Shown here: in pieces, positions 7,974 to 15,729 of the stretch
Layout: each line of letters begins with the position of its first letter
How positions within the stretch are numbered: the stretch's first letter is position 1
Assembly (NCBI RefSeq): GCF_900100735.1
Contig: NZ_FNCJ01000031.1
Span: 1 to 64,000 of the forward strand
Reading direction: 5' to 3'
DNA: 64,000 nucleotides
DNA from: Paraburkholderia phenazinium
GTDB taxonomy: Bacteria > Pseudomonadota > Gammaproteobacteria > Burkholderiales > Burkholderiaceae
Position numbers and translations under genes: made by a program
Notes under the pieces: model-generated
The model's database searches: none
Seen by the model: the letters and a program-made list of their open reading frames with translations, nothing else
What the model was told of the DNA's origin: nothing

Positions 7974-9842
7974 TCAGCCGAACGTGAATGAATATGCTTC
8001 GACGCCGGGGTCCAGAAACTCGATCGAGAAGGTGTGATCCTTGACGTCGCCGGTTTGCCGCACCAGTTGATAGAGCCGCTCTTCCGTCACCGTGCCCATG
8101 CCGTCGGGGCTCACGTCGCTGCCGTGTGCGGTACCCGGCGCGGCGCCGTCGATGCTGACGCGAAAGCGCACGGCCTTGCCGTCCTTGTCCGGGCCCAGCA
8201 CCAGATGCAGATCGCGCGCATGAAAGCGGTAAACGATGCCGCCGGACGCGGCGCTTAGCGTCGCGTACTCGGCGCCGACGCGCCACTTGCCGTCGAGGCC
8301 CCATTCGTTGAGCGTGGGCTGAGCCGGTGCCGCATACGAGTGCTGTTTGTCCTCGGCTTCGCCGCCCGGCGAAACGAAGTTCTCGGCGCGGGCGTAGCCG
8401 ATATAGGTTTCCGGCGAGCGCATATCGGAGTTATCGGCGGCAACTTCTACGCCTTTGACGCGGGTGCTGGTCAAGCCGGTCGGGACACTCGTTGCGCTCG
8501 CGTGGCCCGCTTCGGCCAGCAATTGCTGGATGACCTTCTCCGATTGCTCATAGTCGCCTTCGCCGAAATGGTGGTAGCGGATGCGTCCCTGTGCATCGAC
8601 AAAGTAATGCGCGGGCCAGTACTCGTTGTTGAACGAGCGCCAGATCGCGTAGTTGTTGTCGATCGCCACCGGATAGTCGACACCGAGGTCATGCGTGGCC
8701 TTCTTCACGTTGTCGATATTGCGCTCGAAGGCGAATTCCGGCGCGTGCACGCCGATCACAACGAGCCCCTGATCCTTGTACTTTTGCGCCCACGCGTTCA
8801 CGTACGGCAGAGAGCGCAGGCAGTTGATGCACGAGTAAGTCCAGAAGTCGACCAGCACGACCTTGCCGCGCAGGCTCTGCGCGGTGAGCGGCGGCGAGTT
8901 CAGCCACTGGACGGCGCCGTTCAGCGAAGGCAACTGGCCTTCGACGGGCAACGGGGGCGTCGTTTCGCTTACTGGCTGAGCTGCACGCATCATGCTGCCG
9001 GACTTCGCCACCATGGCGGCGCCTGGGTTGGCAGCGGCGGTATCGGCGGATGCAGCAGCCATCCCGGAGGCGGCGCTGGTGTTCGCAACGGCGGCGGGGT
9101 TGCCCGCCATCTTCGCGCCCGGCGACAGCCGGTCGACCAGCTTCTGCTCGATGCCCCCGGTGGCCACCGTCGACACCCGCGTCAGCACTCCGGTGTCGAG
9201 CCCAAACGCAATTGCGACCACGCCGGCCAGCATCGCCGCACCGATGCCACGGCGGATCCACTCACCGGCGCCGAGCGAGCGCTTCATCGCAGTAAACACC
9301 CGGCCGCCGATCAACAGCGCGACCGCGAGCGAAGTGGCTGCCCCAGCCGCGTAGGCGATCAGCAGCAAGGTGGTGCCGACACTCGCGCCGCGCAGCGCGG
9401 CGCCGGTCAACACGAGACCCAGGATTGGCCCGGCGCAGGGCGCCCACAGCAGCCCCGTGGCAATGCCGAGCAGAAACGACGAACCGGCGCGCACCTGCTG
9501 GCCGTCGGCCTGGGCGAAGTTCGACAGCCGGTTGCCGGCGCTTACCAGCGGCCGCATCAGGTGGTCGGCAAAGCGCGGGAACAGCAAGGTGAGGCCGAAC
9601 ACCGCAAGCAGCGCGATGGCGAGCCAGCGGCCATACTGGTTGGCCTGGGTCACCCAGCCGCCGCCGACGGCGGCCAGCGTCGCCACGAGAGCGAAGGTGA
9701 GCGCCATGCCGGCGAGCAGCGGCAGGCCGCTGCGCACGAACGGCTGATCGGCGCGCGCAAAGACGAACGGCAGCACCGGCAGGATGCATGGGCTGAGTAT
9801 CGTCAGGGCGCCGCCGAGGTAGGCGAGAACGATGAGGAGCAT
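7974..9842 (-). CDS. DipZ-type thiol electron transporter (CcdA + thioredoxin + C-terminal domain)
   Basis: The 622-residue membrane protein has three parts. Residues 1-230 form a CcdA/DsbD-like membrane domain whose two redox cysteines are present: C19 (ILSPCILPVLP) and C136 (LLWAPCAGPI). A low-complexity Ala-rich linker (240-300) leads to a TlpA-like thioredoxin domain with C338-I-N-C341. A C-terminal beta-rich domain (about 480-622) resembles that of mycobacterial DipZ. Electrons from cytoplasmic thioredoxin would pass through the membrane to an outer partner. Its place between msrB and msrA (gaps of 54 and about 60 bases) makes those reductases the obvious partners. Confidence 0.92.
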   Translation of the reverse strand: MLLIVLAYLGGALTILSPCILPVLPFVFARADQPFVRSGLPLLAGMALTFALVATLAAVGGGWVTQANQYGRWLAIALLAVFGLTLLFPRFADHLMRPLVSAGNRLSNFAQADGQQVRAGSSFLLGIATGLLWAPCAGPILGLVLTGAALRGASVGTTLLLIAYAAGAATSLAVALLIGGRVFTAMKRSLGAGEWIRRGIGAAMLAGVVAIAFGLDTGVLTRVSTVATGGIEQKLVDRLSPGAKMAGNPAAVANTSAASGMAAASADTAAANPGAAMVAKSGSMMRAAQPVSETTPPLPVEGQLPSLNGAVQWLNSPPLTAQSLRGKVVLVDFWTYSCINCLRSLPYVNAWAQKYKDQGLVVIGVHAPEFAFERNIDNVKKATHDLGVDYPVAIDNNYAIWRSFNNEYWPAHYFVDAQGRIRYHHFGEGDYEQSEKVIQQLLAEAGHASATSVPTGLTSTRVKGVEVAADNSDMRSPETYIGYARAENFVSPGGEAEDKQHSYAAPAQPTLNEWGLDGKWRVGAEYATLSAASGGIVYRFHARDLHLVLGPDKDGKAVRFRVSIDGAAPGTAHGSDVSPDGMGTVTEERLYQLVRQTGDVKDHTFSIEFLDPGVEAYSFTFG

Positions 9843-9896
9843 GATTTTTCCAGAGGACGGGGGCGTAAGCCGGGGCGTCGGTCGCGCGCAGGCGGG

Positions 9897-10409
9897 TCAG
9901 GTGGCAGCCGGCGTGAAGCTCATCGCCACGCCATTCATGCAATAGCGCAGGCCGGTGGGCTTGGGGCCGTCGTCGAACACGTGCCCGAGATGGCCGCCGC
10001 AGCGCCGGCAATGCACCTCCGTGCGCTCCATGCCGAACGAACTGTCGTTGCGGGTCGCCACAGCGTGGTCGAGCGGCGCCCAGAAGCTCGGCCAGCCCGT
10101 ATGGCTATCGAACTTGGTGTGCGACGAGAACAGGTTAAGCTTGCACCCCGCGCAGGAGAACACTCCGGCGCGATGCTCGTCGTTCAGCGGACTCGTAAAC
10201 GGACGCTCGGTACCCTCCTCGCGCAGAACCGCGTACTGTGCCGGGGTCAGCAACTGGCGCCATTGGGCGTCCGTGCGCGTGAATTCGAAGCCGGCGGCCG
10301 GCTGGCCGGCATCTGCCGGCGCCGCGGCCAGCCGGGGCAAGCGGGACACGGCAGCCAGCGCCGCCACGGCGGCTGTGCCGGCGAACAGAAAGCGTCTGCG
10401 ACTCTGCAT
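9897..10409 (-). CDS. msrB: Peptide methionine-R-sulfoxide reductase MsrB, Tat-exported
   Basis: The 170-residue protein starts at 10409, six bases after AAGGAGC. The N-terminus (MQSRRRFLFAG and an Ala-rich core) is a twin-arginine signal, so the enzyme is exported folded. The MsrB fold keeps the zinc cysteines C86/C89 (CAGC) and C134/C137 (CRRC), the GWPSFW block, GHLGHVFDDGP, and catalytic C157 in LRYCMN. The resolving cysteine found before GWPSF in E. coli MsrB is Thr104 here, so this is a one-Cys enzyme. First gene of the msrB-dipZ-msrA operon, divergent from a two-component system. Confidence 0.95.
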   Translation of the reverse strand: MQSRRRFLFAGTAAVAALAAVSRLPRLAAAPADAGQPAAGFEFTRTDAQWRQLLTPAQYAVLREEGTERPFTSPLNDEHRAGVFSCAGCKLNLFSSHTKFDSHTGWPSFWAPLDHAVATRNDSSFGMERTEVHCRRCGGHLGHVFDDGPKPTGLRYCMNGVAMSFTPAAT

Positions 10410-10611
10410 GATGTGCTCCTTGGTGCCAATCTGCGGATAGTGGCCACATGCTAGGTCGCAGGCGGTGTCGAAGTCCTCACGAAAAGTTAAATTAAATGTG
10501 ATAACTCGCTGCCGGGAAATTTTGCACAATGACGTAACGGCAGTTTTCCGGGCGGGCGCCGCTCACCGCTCTTGCAACGCTAACCACGGCCTGACTGGCA
10601 TCCCAAGCTCC

Positions 10612-11367
10612 ATGGATCATCCGAAGCGCGTACTGATCGTCGAAGACGACGTCGACATTGCCAACGTTCTGAGCCTGCACCTGCGCGACGAACGCTATGA
10701 AGTCGTGCACAGCGCCGACGGCAATGAAGGGCTGCGGCTGCTGGAGCAGGGCGGCTGGGATGCCCTGATCCTCGACCTGATGCTGCCCGGCGTCGACGGT
10801 CTGGAGATTTGCCGGCGGGCCCGGGCCATGACTCGTTATACGCCGATCATCATTACCAGCGCGCGGTCGAGCGAAGTGCACCGGATTCTCGGTCTGGAAC
10901 TGGGCGCCGACGATTACCTCGCCAAGCCATTCTCGGTGCTCGAACTGGTGGCGCGGGTGAAGGCGTTGCTGCGGCGCGTCGACGCGATGGCGAAAGACTC
11001 GCGCATCGATGCCGGCACCCTGCAGCTTGCTGGCCTGACGATCGACCCGTTGACGCGCGAGGCGGCCGTCGAGGGCCGCCGGATCGAGCTGACGCCGCGC
11101 GAATTCGATCTGTTGTATTTCTTCGCCCAGCATCCCGGCAAGGTGTATTCGCGCATGGATCTGCTGAACGCCGTCTGGGGTTATCAGCACGAAGGCTACG
11201 AACATACGGTCAACACGCATATCAACCGGCTGCGCGCGAAGATCGAGGCCGATCCGGCACAACCCGCGCGCATCCTGACCGTCTGGGGGCATGGCTACAA
11301 GTTGGCGGTGCCGTCGGAGGGGGCGCCAGCGCCGGCGCCGGACGCCCGCTCAAAGGATGCGCCGTGA
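10612..11367 (+). CDS. OmpR-family response regulator
   Basis: The 251-residue regulator has a receiver domain with acidic pocket (VLIVEDD), phosphoacceptor D55 (ALILDLMLPG), the conserved Thr/Ser region ITSARS and Lys in DDYLAKPF. A C-terminal winged helix follows (ELTPREFDLLYFF, HTVNTHINRLRAKIE, TVWGHGYKL). The start at 10612 is set by the family N-terminus rather than the upstream extension to 10465. It overlaps the kinase gene (GTGA) and is divergent from msrB by 202 bases, so the methionine-repair operon is a plausible target. Confidence 0.94.
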   Translation: MDHPKRVLIVEDDVDIANVLSLHLRDERYEVVHSADGNEGLRLLEQGGWDALILDLMLPGVDGLEICRRARAMTRYTPIIITSARSSEVHRILGLELGADDYLAKPFSVLELVARVKALLRRVDAMAKDSRIDAGTLQLAGLTIDPLTREAAVEGRRIELTPREFDLLYFFAQHPGKVYSRMDLLNAVWGYQHEGYEHTVNTHINRLRAKIEADPAQPARILTVWGHGYKLAVPSEGAPAPAPDARSKDAP

Positions 11368-12851
11368 ACCTGACCCTGACCCAGCGGCTCCTGATCGTCT
11401 TCTCGGCGCTGCTGCTCGCCTGCTCGGGCGCATCGGCCTGGCTGCAGATCCGCTCGAGCGACCTGCATGAAAAGGAAGTGGTGCAGGGCCTGTCTCGCGG
11501 CCTCGCTGCACACATCGCCAGCAGCACGTCGTTGACCGATGCCAACGGCCTGCGCCCGGATGCCGTGCGGCAACTATTCGGTCAACTGATGGCCGTGAAT
11601 CCGAGCGTCGAGGTCTATCTGCTCGACAACGAGGGGCGCATCAAGGGCGACGATGCGCCCGCCGGACGCGTCAAGCGGCAACAGGTGGATCTGGAGCCGA
11701 TCCGCCGTTTCATTGCCGGCGATGCGCTGCCGATCCTCGGCGACGATCCGCGCAGCATGGATGGTCATAAGGTGTTCAGCGCTGCACCGCTGCAAATGGC
11801 AGGGCACCCGCCGTCGGGCTATATCTACGTGGTGCTGTTCGGTGAGGCACACGACGAACTGGCGGCGCGCGTCGCCGCGAGTTCTGTGTTGCGCACGACG
11901 CTCTGGTCGATGGCGTTGGTGGCCTTGCTGGGGCTCGTCGCGGGCCTGGTGGCGTTCGGCCTGATCACGCGACCGTTGCGGCGCTTGACCGAGGCGATGC
12001 GCCAGTTCGACGCCAACGGCGAGCCGGATACGCAGCCCCAGGTGCCGCGCTCGGCGTCGGCAGGACGGCGCGACGAAATCGCCGTGCTGGAGGCCACGTT
12101 TGCGCAGATGGCGGACCGCATCGGCGAGCAGTGGCGCGCACTGACACGCCAGGATCAACAGCGGCGCGAACTGCTCGCCAATATTTCGCACGACCTGCGC
12201 ACACCGCTGACCTCGCTGCACGGCTACCTGGAAACGCTGTCGCTGAAGGCGGACACGCTCAGCGAGACCGAGCGCAAACGCTATCTCGGGATCGCGCTTG
12301 CGCAAAGCGTCAAGGTAGGGCGGCTCGCGCAGGCGCTGTTCGAGCTGGCGCGGCTCGAACACGGCAACGTGCAGCCGGCGCTGGAGGACTTCTCACTGGT
12401 CGATCTGGTGCAAGACGTGTTCCAGAAATTCGAGTTGCCGGCCGAGGCGCGCCGCATTCAGCTACGGGCCGGCATTCCGCCGCGCCTGCCCCCGGTCTGC
12501 GCGGACCTCGGCATGATCGAGCGGGTGCTGACCAACCTGCTCGACAACGCGATTCGCCACACGCCAGCTGAGGGCGCGATCGACGTGGAGCTTGCCTACC
12601 GCGAAGGCAAGGTGCAGGTGACGGTCAGCGACACTGGCCCAGGCATTCCGGCCGAGTTGCGCGAAGGGCTATTCGAGCGCCCGTTGGGCGCCGGCGGTGC
12701 GCATCGCGGCGGCGGCTTCGGACTGCTGATCGTGCAGCGTATGCTGCAGTTGCACCACAGCCGGATTCGCCTTGTGGAGCGCGCCGGCACGGGCACGAGC
12801 TTCGCCTTCGAACTGCCGACGGCTAGCGTTGCCCAAGTCGCTCGCGCCTGA
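11364..12851 (+). CDS. Sensor histidine kinase
   Basis: The 495-residue kinase starts at a GTG that overlaps the response regulator stop. It has a transmembrane helix near residues 8-25, a periplasmic sensor region of about 145 residues, a second helix near 175-200, a HAMP domain, HisKA with the phosphoacceptor in ANISHDLRTPLTSLHGY, and HATPase_c with N box NLLDNAIRHT, G1 VSDTGPGIP and G2 GGGFGLLIVQ. The periplasmic loop contains no cysteine, so direct thiol sensing there is unlikely. It should phosphorylate the upstream regulator. Confidence 0.94.
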   Translation: MNLTLTQRLLIVFSALLLACSGASAWLQIRSSDLHEKEVVQGLSRGLAAHIASSTSLTDANGLRPDAVRQLFGQLMAVNPSVEVYLLDNEGRIKGDDAPAGRVKRQQVDLEPIRRFIAGDALPILGDDPRSMDGHKVFSAAPLQMAGHPPSGYIYVVLFGEAHDELAARVAASSVLRTTLWSMALVALLGLVAGLVAFGLITRPLRRLTEAMRQFDANGEPDTQPQVPRSASAGRRDEIAVLEATFAQMADRIGEQWRALTRQDQQRRELLANISHDLRTPLTSLHGYLETLSLKADTLSETERKRYLGIALAQSVKVGRLAQALFELARLEHGNVQPALEDFSLVDLVQDVFQKFELPAEARRIQLRAGIPPRLPPVCADLGMIERVLTNLLDNAIRHTPAEGAIDVELAYREGKVQVTVSDTGPGIPAELREGLFERPLGAGGAHRGGGFGLLIVQRMLQLHHSRIRLVERAGTGTSFAFELPTASVAQVARA

Positions 12852-12896
12852 CGATGATGGCTTAACGCTGCGCGGGCGTGCGAGGATGGACGGGAG

Positions 12897-13109
12897 TTAC
12901 TGATCGACGCCGACGATCACACTCGACGCTTTGAAAATCGCCGTAGCGGCTTTGCCGCTGGCGAGACCCAGCGAAGTCGCGCTGCCGTGCGTGATCACTG
13001 CGACGATGTCGAGGCCGTCCTTGGTGCGCAGCACAATCTCATCGTTCACCGCGCCGTGCTTCACTTCGGTTACGGTCCCTTCAAACTGATTCCGCGCACA
13101 GGTTCGCAT
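12897..13109 (-). CDS. Molbindin (Mop/TOBE-domain molybdate-binding protein)
   Basis: The 70-residue product is a single Mop/TOBE domain: ARNQFEGTVTEVKHGAVNDE, then AVITHGSATSLGLASGK and ATAIFKASSVIVGVD. Proteins of this size (molbindins) assemble into hexamers that store molybdate or tungstate in the cytoplasm. The start at 13109 follows AGGAG by seven bases; the extension to 13223 is not supported. No mod transporter genes lie beside it. Confidence 0.88.
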   Translation of the reverse strand: MRTCARNQFEGTVTEVKHGAVNDEIVLRTKDGLDIVAVITHGSATSLGLASGKAATAIFKASSVIVGVDQ

Positions 13110-13232
13110 CTCGAGCTCCTGGGTGGCAGTCCGCGCCGCTTTGAGCGGGGACATGGTGTTGAGCTTAGGCGAACCGGTGTAACGGGAAGCGGCGCAGGGC
13201 GGGCTATCGAATCTGGCGCCCACCCCGCTGCA

Positions 13233-14300
13233 TTAATCAACTTCCACCGGAACCCGGCGCGCAAGGGCGCACATCAATTCATAGCCGATGGTTCCCGCGG
13301 CGTGCGCCACGTCGTCGATCTTGACCTGATCGCCCCACAGCTCGACCTGCGAGCCGACGTGGGCGTTGGGGCAGGGCGTGAGATCGACCGTCAACATGTC
13401 CATCGAGACGCGTCCGACGACCCGCGTCAGCGTGCCGTCGACGGCAATCGGCGTGCCGGTCGGCGCATGCCGCGGGTAGCCGTCCGCATAGCCGCAAGCC
13501 ACCACGCCGATGCGCATCGGTTCAGGCGCCGCGAACCTGCGGCCGTAGCCGACCGTTTCGAGTGGCGTCAGGGTCTGCATACCGATGATCTGGCTCGTGA
13601 GGGTCATCGACGCGCGCAGCGGAATATCCGCGACGTGGCTCGACACACCGGAGGGCGAGCCGCCGTACAGCACGATGCCCGGCCGCACCCAGTCGCGGTG
13701 CGCGCGTGGATGCCACAGCGCCGCCGCCGAGTTGGCAAGGCTGCGTGCGCCGGGAATCTCGCGGGTGGCGGCGTCGAAACGGTCCACCTGCCAGTCCAGG
13801 TCGCCCTCGTCGGCGCTGGCGAAGTGACTCATCAGTGTGATCTCACCGATCGACGCCGACGCCCTCGCGCGCTCCCATGCGGCCCGGAATGCGTCCGGCC
13901 GGAAGCCGAGCCGGTTCATGCCGGAGTTCATCTTCAGATTGATATCGATCGGCTGCTTGACCTTGGCCGCGCACAGCAGGTCGAGTTGCTCCGTGCAATG
14001 TACCGCGACGGTCAGGCGCAGCTCGTCGGCCACCGCGACATCTTCCGGCGTGAAGATTCCTTCGAGTAGCAACACCGGCTTGGTCCAGCCCAGGGCGCGC
14101 ACGCGCGCCGCTTCGTCGAGGTCGAGCAGGCCGATGCCGTCGGCCTGGGCCAGGCCCGGATAAATGCGCTCGATGCCGTGCCCATAAGCGTTGGCCTTGA
14201 CGACGGCCCAGACGCGCGCGCCGGACGTGCGCTGGCGGACCAGGTCAAGATTGTGGCGAACGGCATCCGGGTGAATCCGGGCAGCAATCGGGCGGGGCAT
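13233..14300 (-). CDS. alr: Alanine racemase
   Basis: The 355-residue PLP enzyme interconverts L- and D-alanine for peptidoglycan. The PLP lysine is K35 in AVVKANAYGHG, and the catalytic tyrosine lies in ETVGYGRRF in the C-terminal beta domain. Other family blocks are NLKMNSGMNRLGF, ALWHPRAHRDWVRPGIVLYG and VGRVSMDMLTVDLT. Full length for Alr/DadX. GAGGAC lies just before the ATG. There is no amino-acid dehydrogenase neighbour, so a biosynthetic role is more likely than a DadX role. Confidence 0.96.
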   Translation of the reverse strand: MPRPIAARIHPDAVRHNLDLVRQRTSGARVWAVVKANAYGHGIERIYPGLAQADGIGLLDLDEAARVRALGWTKPVLLLEGIFTPEDVAVADELRLTVAVHCTEQLDLLCAAKVKQPIDINLKMNSGMNRLGFRPDAFRAAWERARASASIGEITLMSHFASADEGDLDWQVDRFDAATREIPGARSLANSAAALWHPRAHRDWVRPGIVLYGGSPSGVSSHVADIPLRASMTLTSQIIGMQTLTPLETVGYGRRFAAPEPMRIGVVACGYADGYPRHAPTGTPIAVDGTLTRVVGRVSMDMLTVDLTPCPNAHVGSQVELWGDQVKIDDVAHAAGTIGYELMCALARRVPVEVD

Positions 14301-14610
14301 CGAAGTCCTCGTGAGAAGTGAAAGGAGAGAGTCAGCAGATGGGCCGCTGTTAAGGCTCGGGGCACCGGATAGAAGCTGGCCAATCGACCGGCTAAGCGAC
14401 CCGTGTTTCGACTGGCTTTGGCGCGCGACCCAGTTTCGGGCACTAGGATAAATCGACGCTTTCAGGTTTTGTTACTGTATTTTTATCGAATTTCAGTATA
14501 AAAAATGGCTGCCAAAACCGCCGCCACGGCTCCGTTTCAGGCCGCTGTCACGGTAACATCCATGATCCGCGAGGCACGTCCCTCGCTCGTCATTCAAAGA
14601 ACGGAAATCC
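14301..14610. other. Divergent intergenic region, alr / recombination operon
   Basis: No convincing gene was seen. The AT-rich stretch 14467-14503 has a possible -10 (TATAAA near 14497) pointing to the recombination operon. It also carries TACTG (14473) and CAGTA (14494), LexA-like half sites, but 16 bases apart rather than the 10 of a real SOS box. A short frame from 14505 lacks a ribosome-binding site. Confidence 0.4.
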
Positions 14611-15729
14611 ATGATCAGATTCCTGCACACCGCGGACTGGCAGATCGGCACCCAATTCGGCCAGTTCGACGCCGAGGAAGCCGCCCATCTCGCGGAAGCG
14701 CGTTTCGAAACGGTGCGCCGGATCGCCAGTGAGGCGGCCGAGCGCCGCGTCGACGCCGTGTTGGTGGCTGGCGACGTATTCGATCAGCAGACCGTTTCCG
14801 ATACCGTCATCCGCCGGCTGTTCGGCGCCCTGGCGGGTTTTACCGGCACGTGGATCATGCTGCCCGGCAACCACGACGCGGCGCTGGTCGAAAGCGTGTG
14901 GACGCGGGCCCAGCGTTTGAACTGCATCCCGGCCAATGTGCGTGTCGTGCTGACACCGGGCGTGATCCTGCTGGATGCGCTCAAGTGCGCCTTCCTGTGC
15001 GCGCCTCTCACTCAACGCATCACCTACGACGACACCACGGCGTTTTTCGATCAGACCGAGACGCCGCCGGGCTATTTCCGGGTGGGACTCGGCCACGGCA
15101 GCGTGAGCGGCATCCTGCAAGAGGGGATAGATTCGACCAATCCGATCGAGCCGACCCGCGCCGAGACCGCGCGCCTCGACTATCTCGCGCTGGGCGACTG
15201 GCACGGCCACTTCGAAGTGAATAGCCGCACGTGGTATGCCGGCACGCACGAACAGGACCGGTTCCGCGCCAACGATCCGGGTTTCATGCTCGACGTCACG
15301 CTCGATGAGCCAGGCGCGTTGCCTGCGGTGCAGGCTGTGCCGGTGGGCAAGTATCGCTGGCTGCGTTGGGACGAAGAAATCGTGGTGCCGAGCGACGTGG
15401 ACGCATTGACAGCGCGTCTGCAAGCGCTTGGTGCAGCGGAGGTGCTCAAGCTCGACGTGCGCGGCACGACCGATCTCGCTTCCGCCGAAGCCGTGCGTCT
15501 CGCGGTGGACGAGACCCGTGCACGAGTACGGGCATTGCGCGTGGAAATGAGCGAACTGCAGGTGCTGCCCACTGCGGACGACCTCGCCGCGCTCGGCGCG
15601 CAAAGCGGTTATCTCGGCAAAGTGGTCGCGCGTCTGCGCGATCTGCAGGCGGACCCCCAGCAGGCGAAACTCGCAGCAGAAGCGCTGCTGCTGCTTGCCC
15701 AGTTTCAGCGTCAAGCGAGGCCTGCATGA
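14611..15729 (+). CDS. SbcD/Mre11-like DNA repair nuclease (metallophosphoesterase)
   Basis: The 372-residue protein has a calcineurin-like phosphoesterase core of the SbcD/Mre11 type. Motif I is HTADWQIG (D9, with Gln11 where SbcD has His), motif II is GDVFD (D55), motif III is GNHD (N87, H88), and two late His motifs follow, GHGS (H162) and GDWHGH (H198, H200). The C-terminal third is helical and charged, where SbcD binds its ATPase. It overlaps the ATPase gene by ATGA and heads a five-gene operon ending in recD. Expected role: nuclease subunit acting on double-strand ends or hairpins. Confidence 0.88.
   Translation: MIRFLHTADWQIGTQFGQFDAEEAAHLAEARFETVRRIASEAAERRVDAVLVAGDVFDQQTVSDTVIRRLFGALAGFTGTWIMLPGNHDAALVESVWTRAQRLNCIPANVRVVLTPGVILLDALKCAFLCAPLTQRITYDDTTAFFDQTETPPGYFRVGLGHGSVSGILQEGIDSTNPIEPTRAETARLDYLALGDWHGHFEVNSRTWYAGTHEQDRFRANDPGFMLDVTLDEPGALPAVQAVPVGKYRWLRWDEEIVVPSDVDALTARLQALGAAEVLKLDVRGTTDLASAEAVRLAVDETRARVRALRVEMSELQVLPTADDLAALGAQSGYLGKVVARLRDLQADPQQAKLAAEALLLLAQFQRQARPA

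Noticed and set aside
8340..10454. A 704-residue open frame opposite dipZ and msrB
   Set aside because: It is a high-GC shadow: composition is Arg/Gly/Ala-rich without any domain, and the minus strand carries two clear, motif-bearing genes.
10809..11363. N-terminal extension of the histidine kinase over the response regulator
   Set aside because: The kinase family starts just before the first membrane helix, and the GTG at 11364 overlaps the regulator stop as expected for coupling.
14473..14498. LexA (SOS) box before the recombination operon
   Set aside because: TACTG and CAGTA are present but 16 bases apart instead of 10, and the centre is not the alternating AT of a real box.
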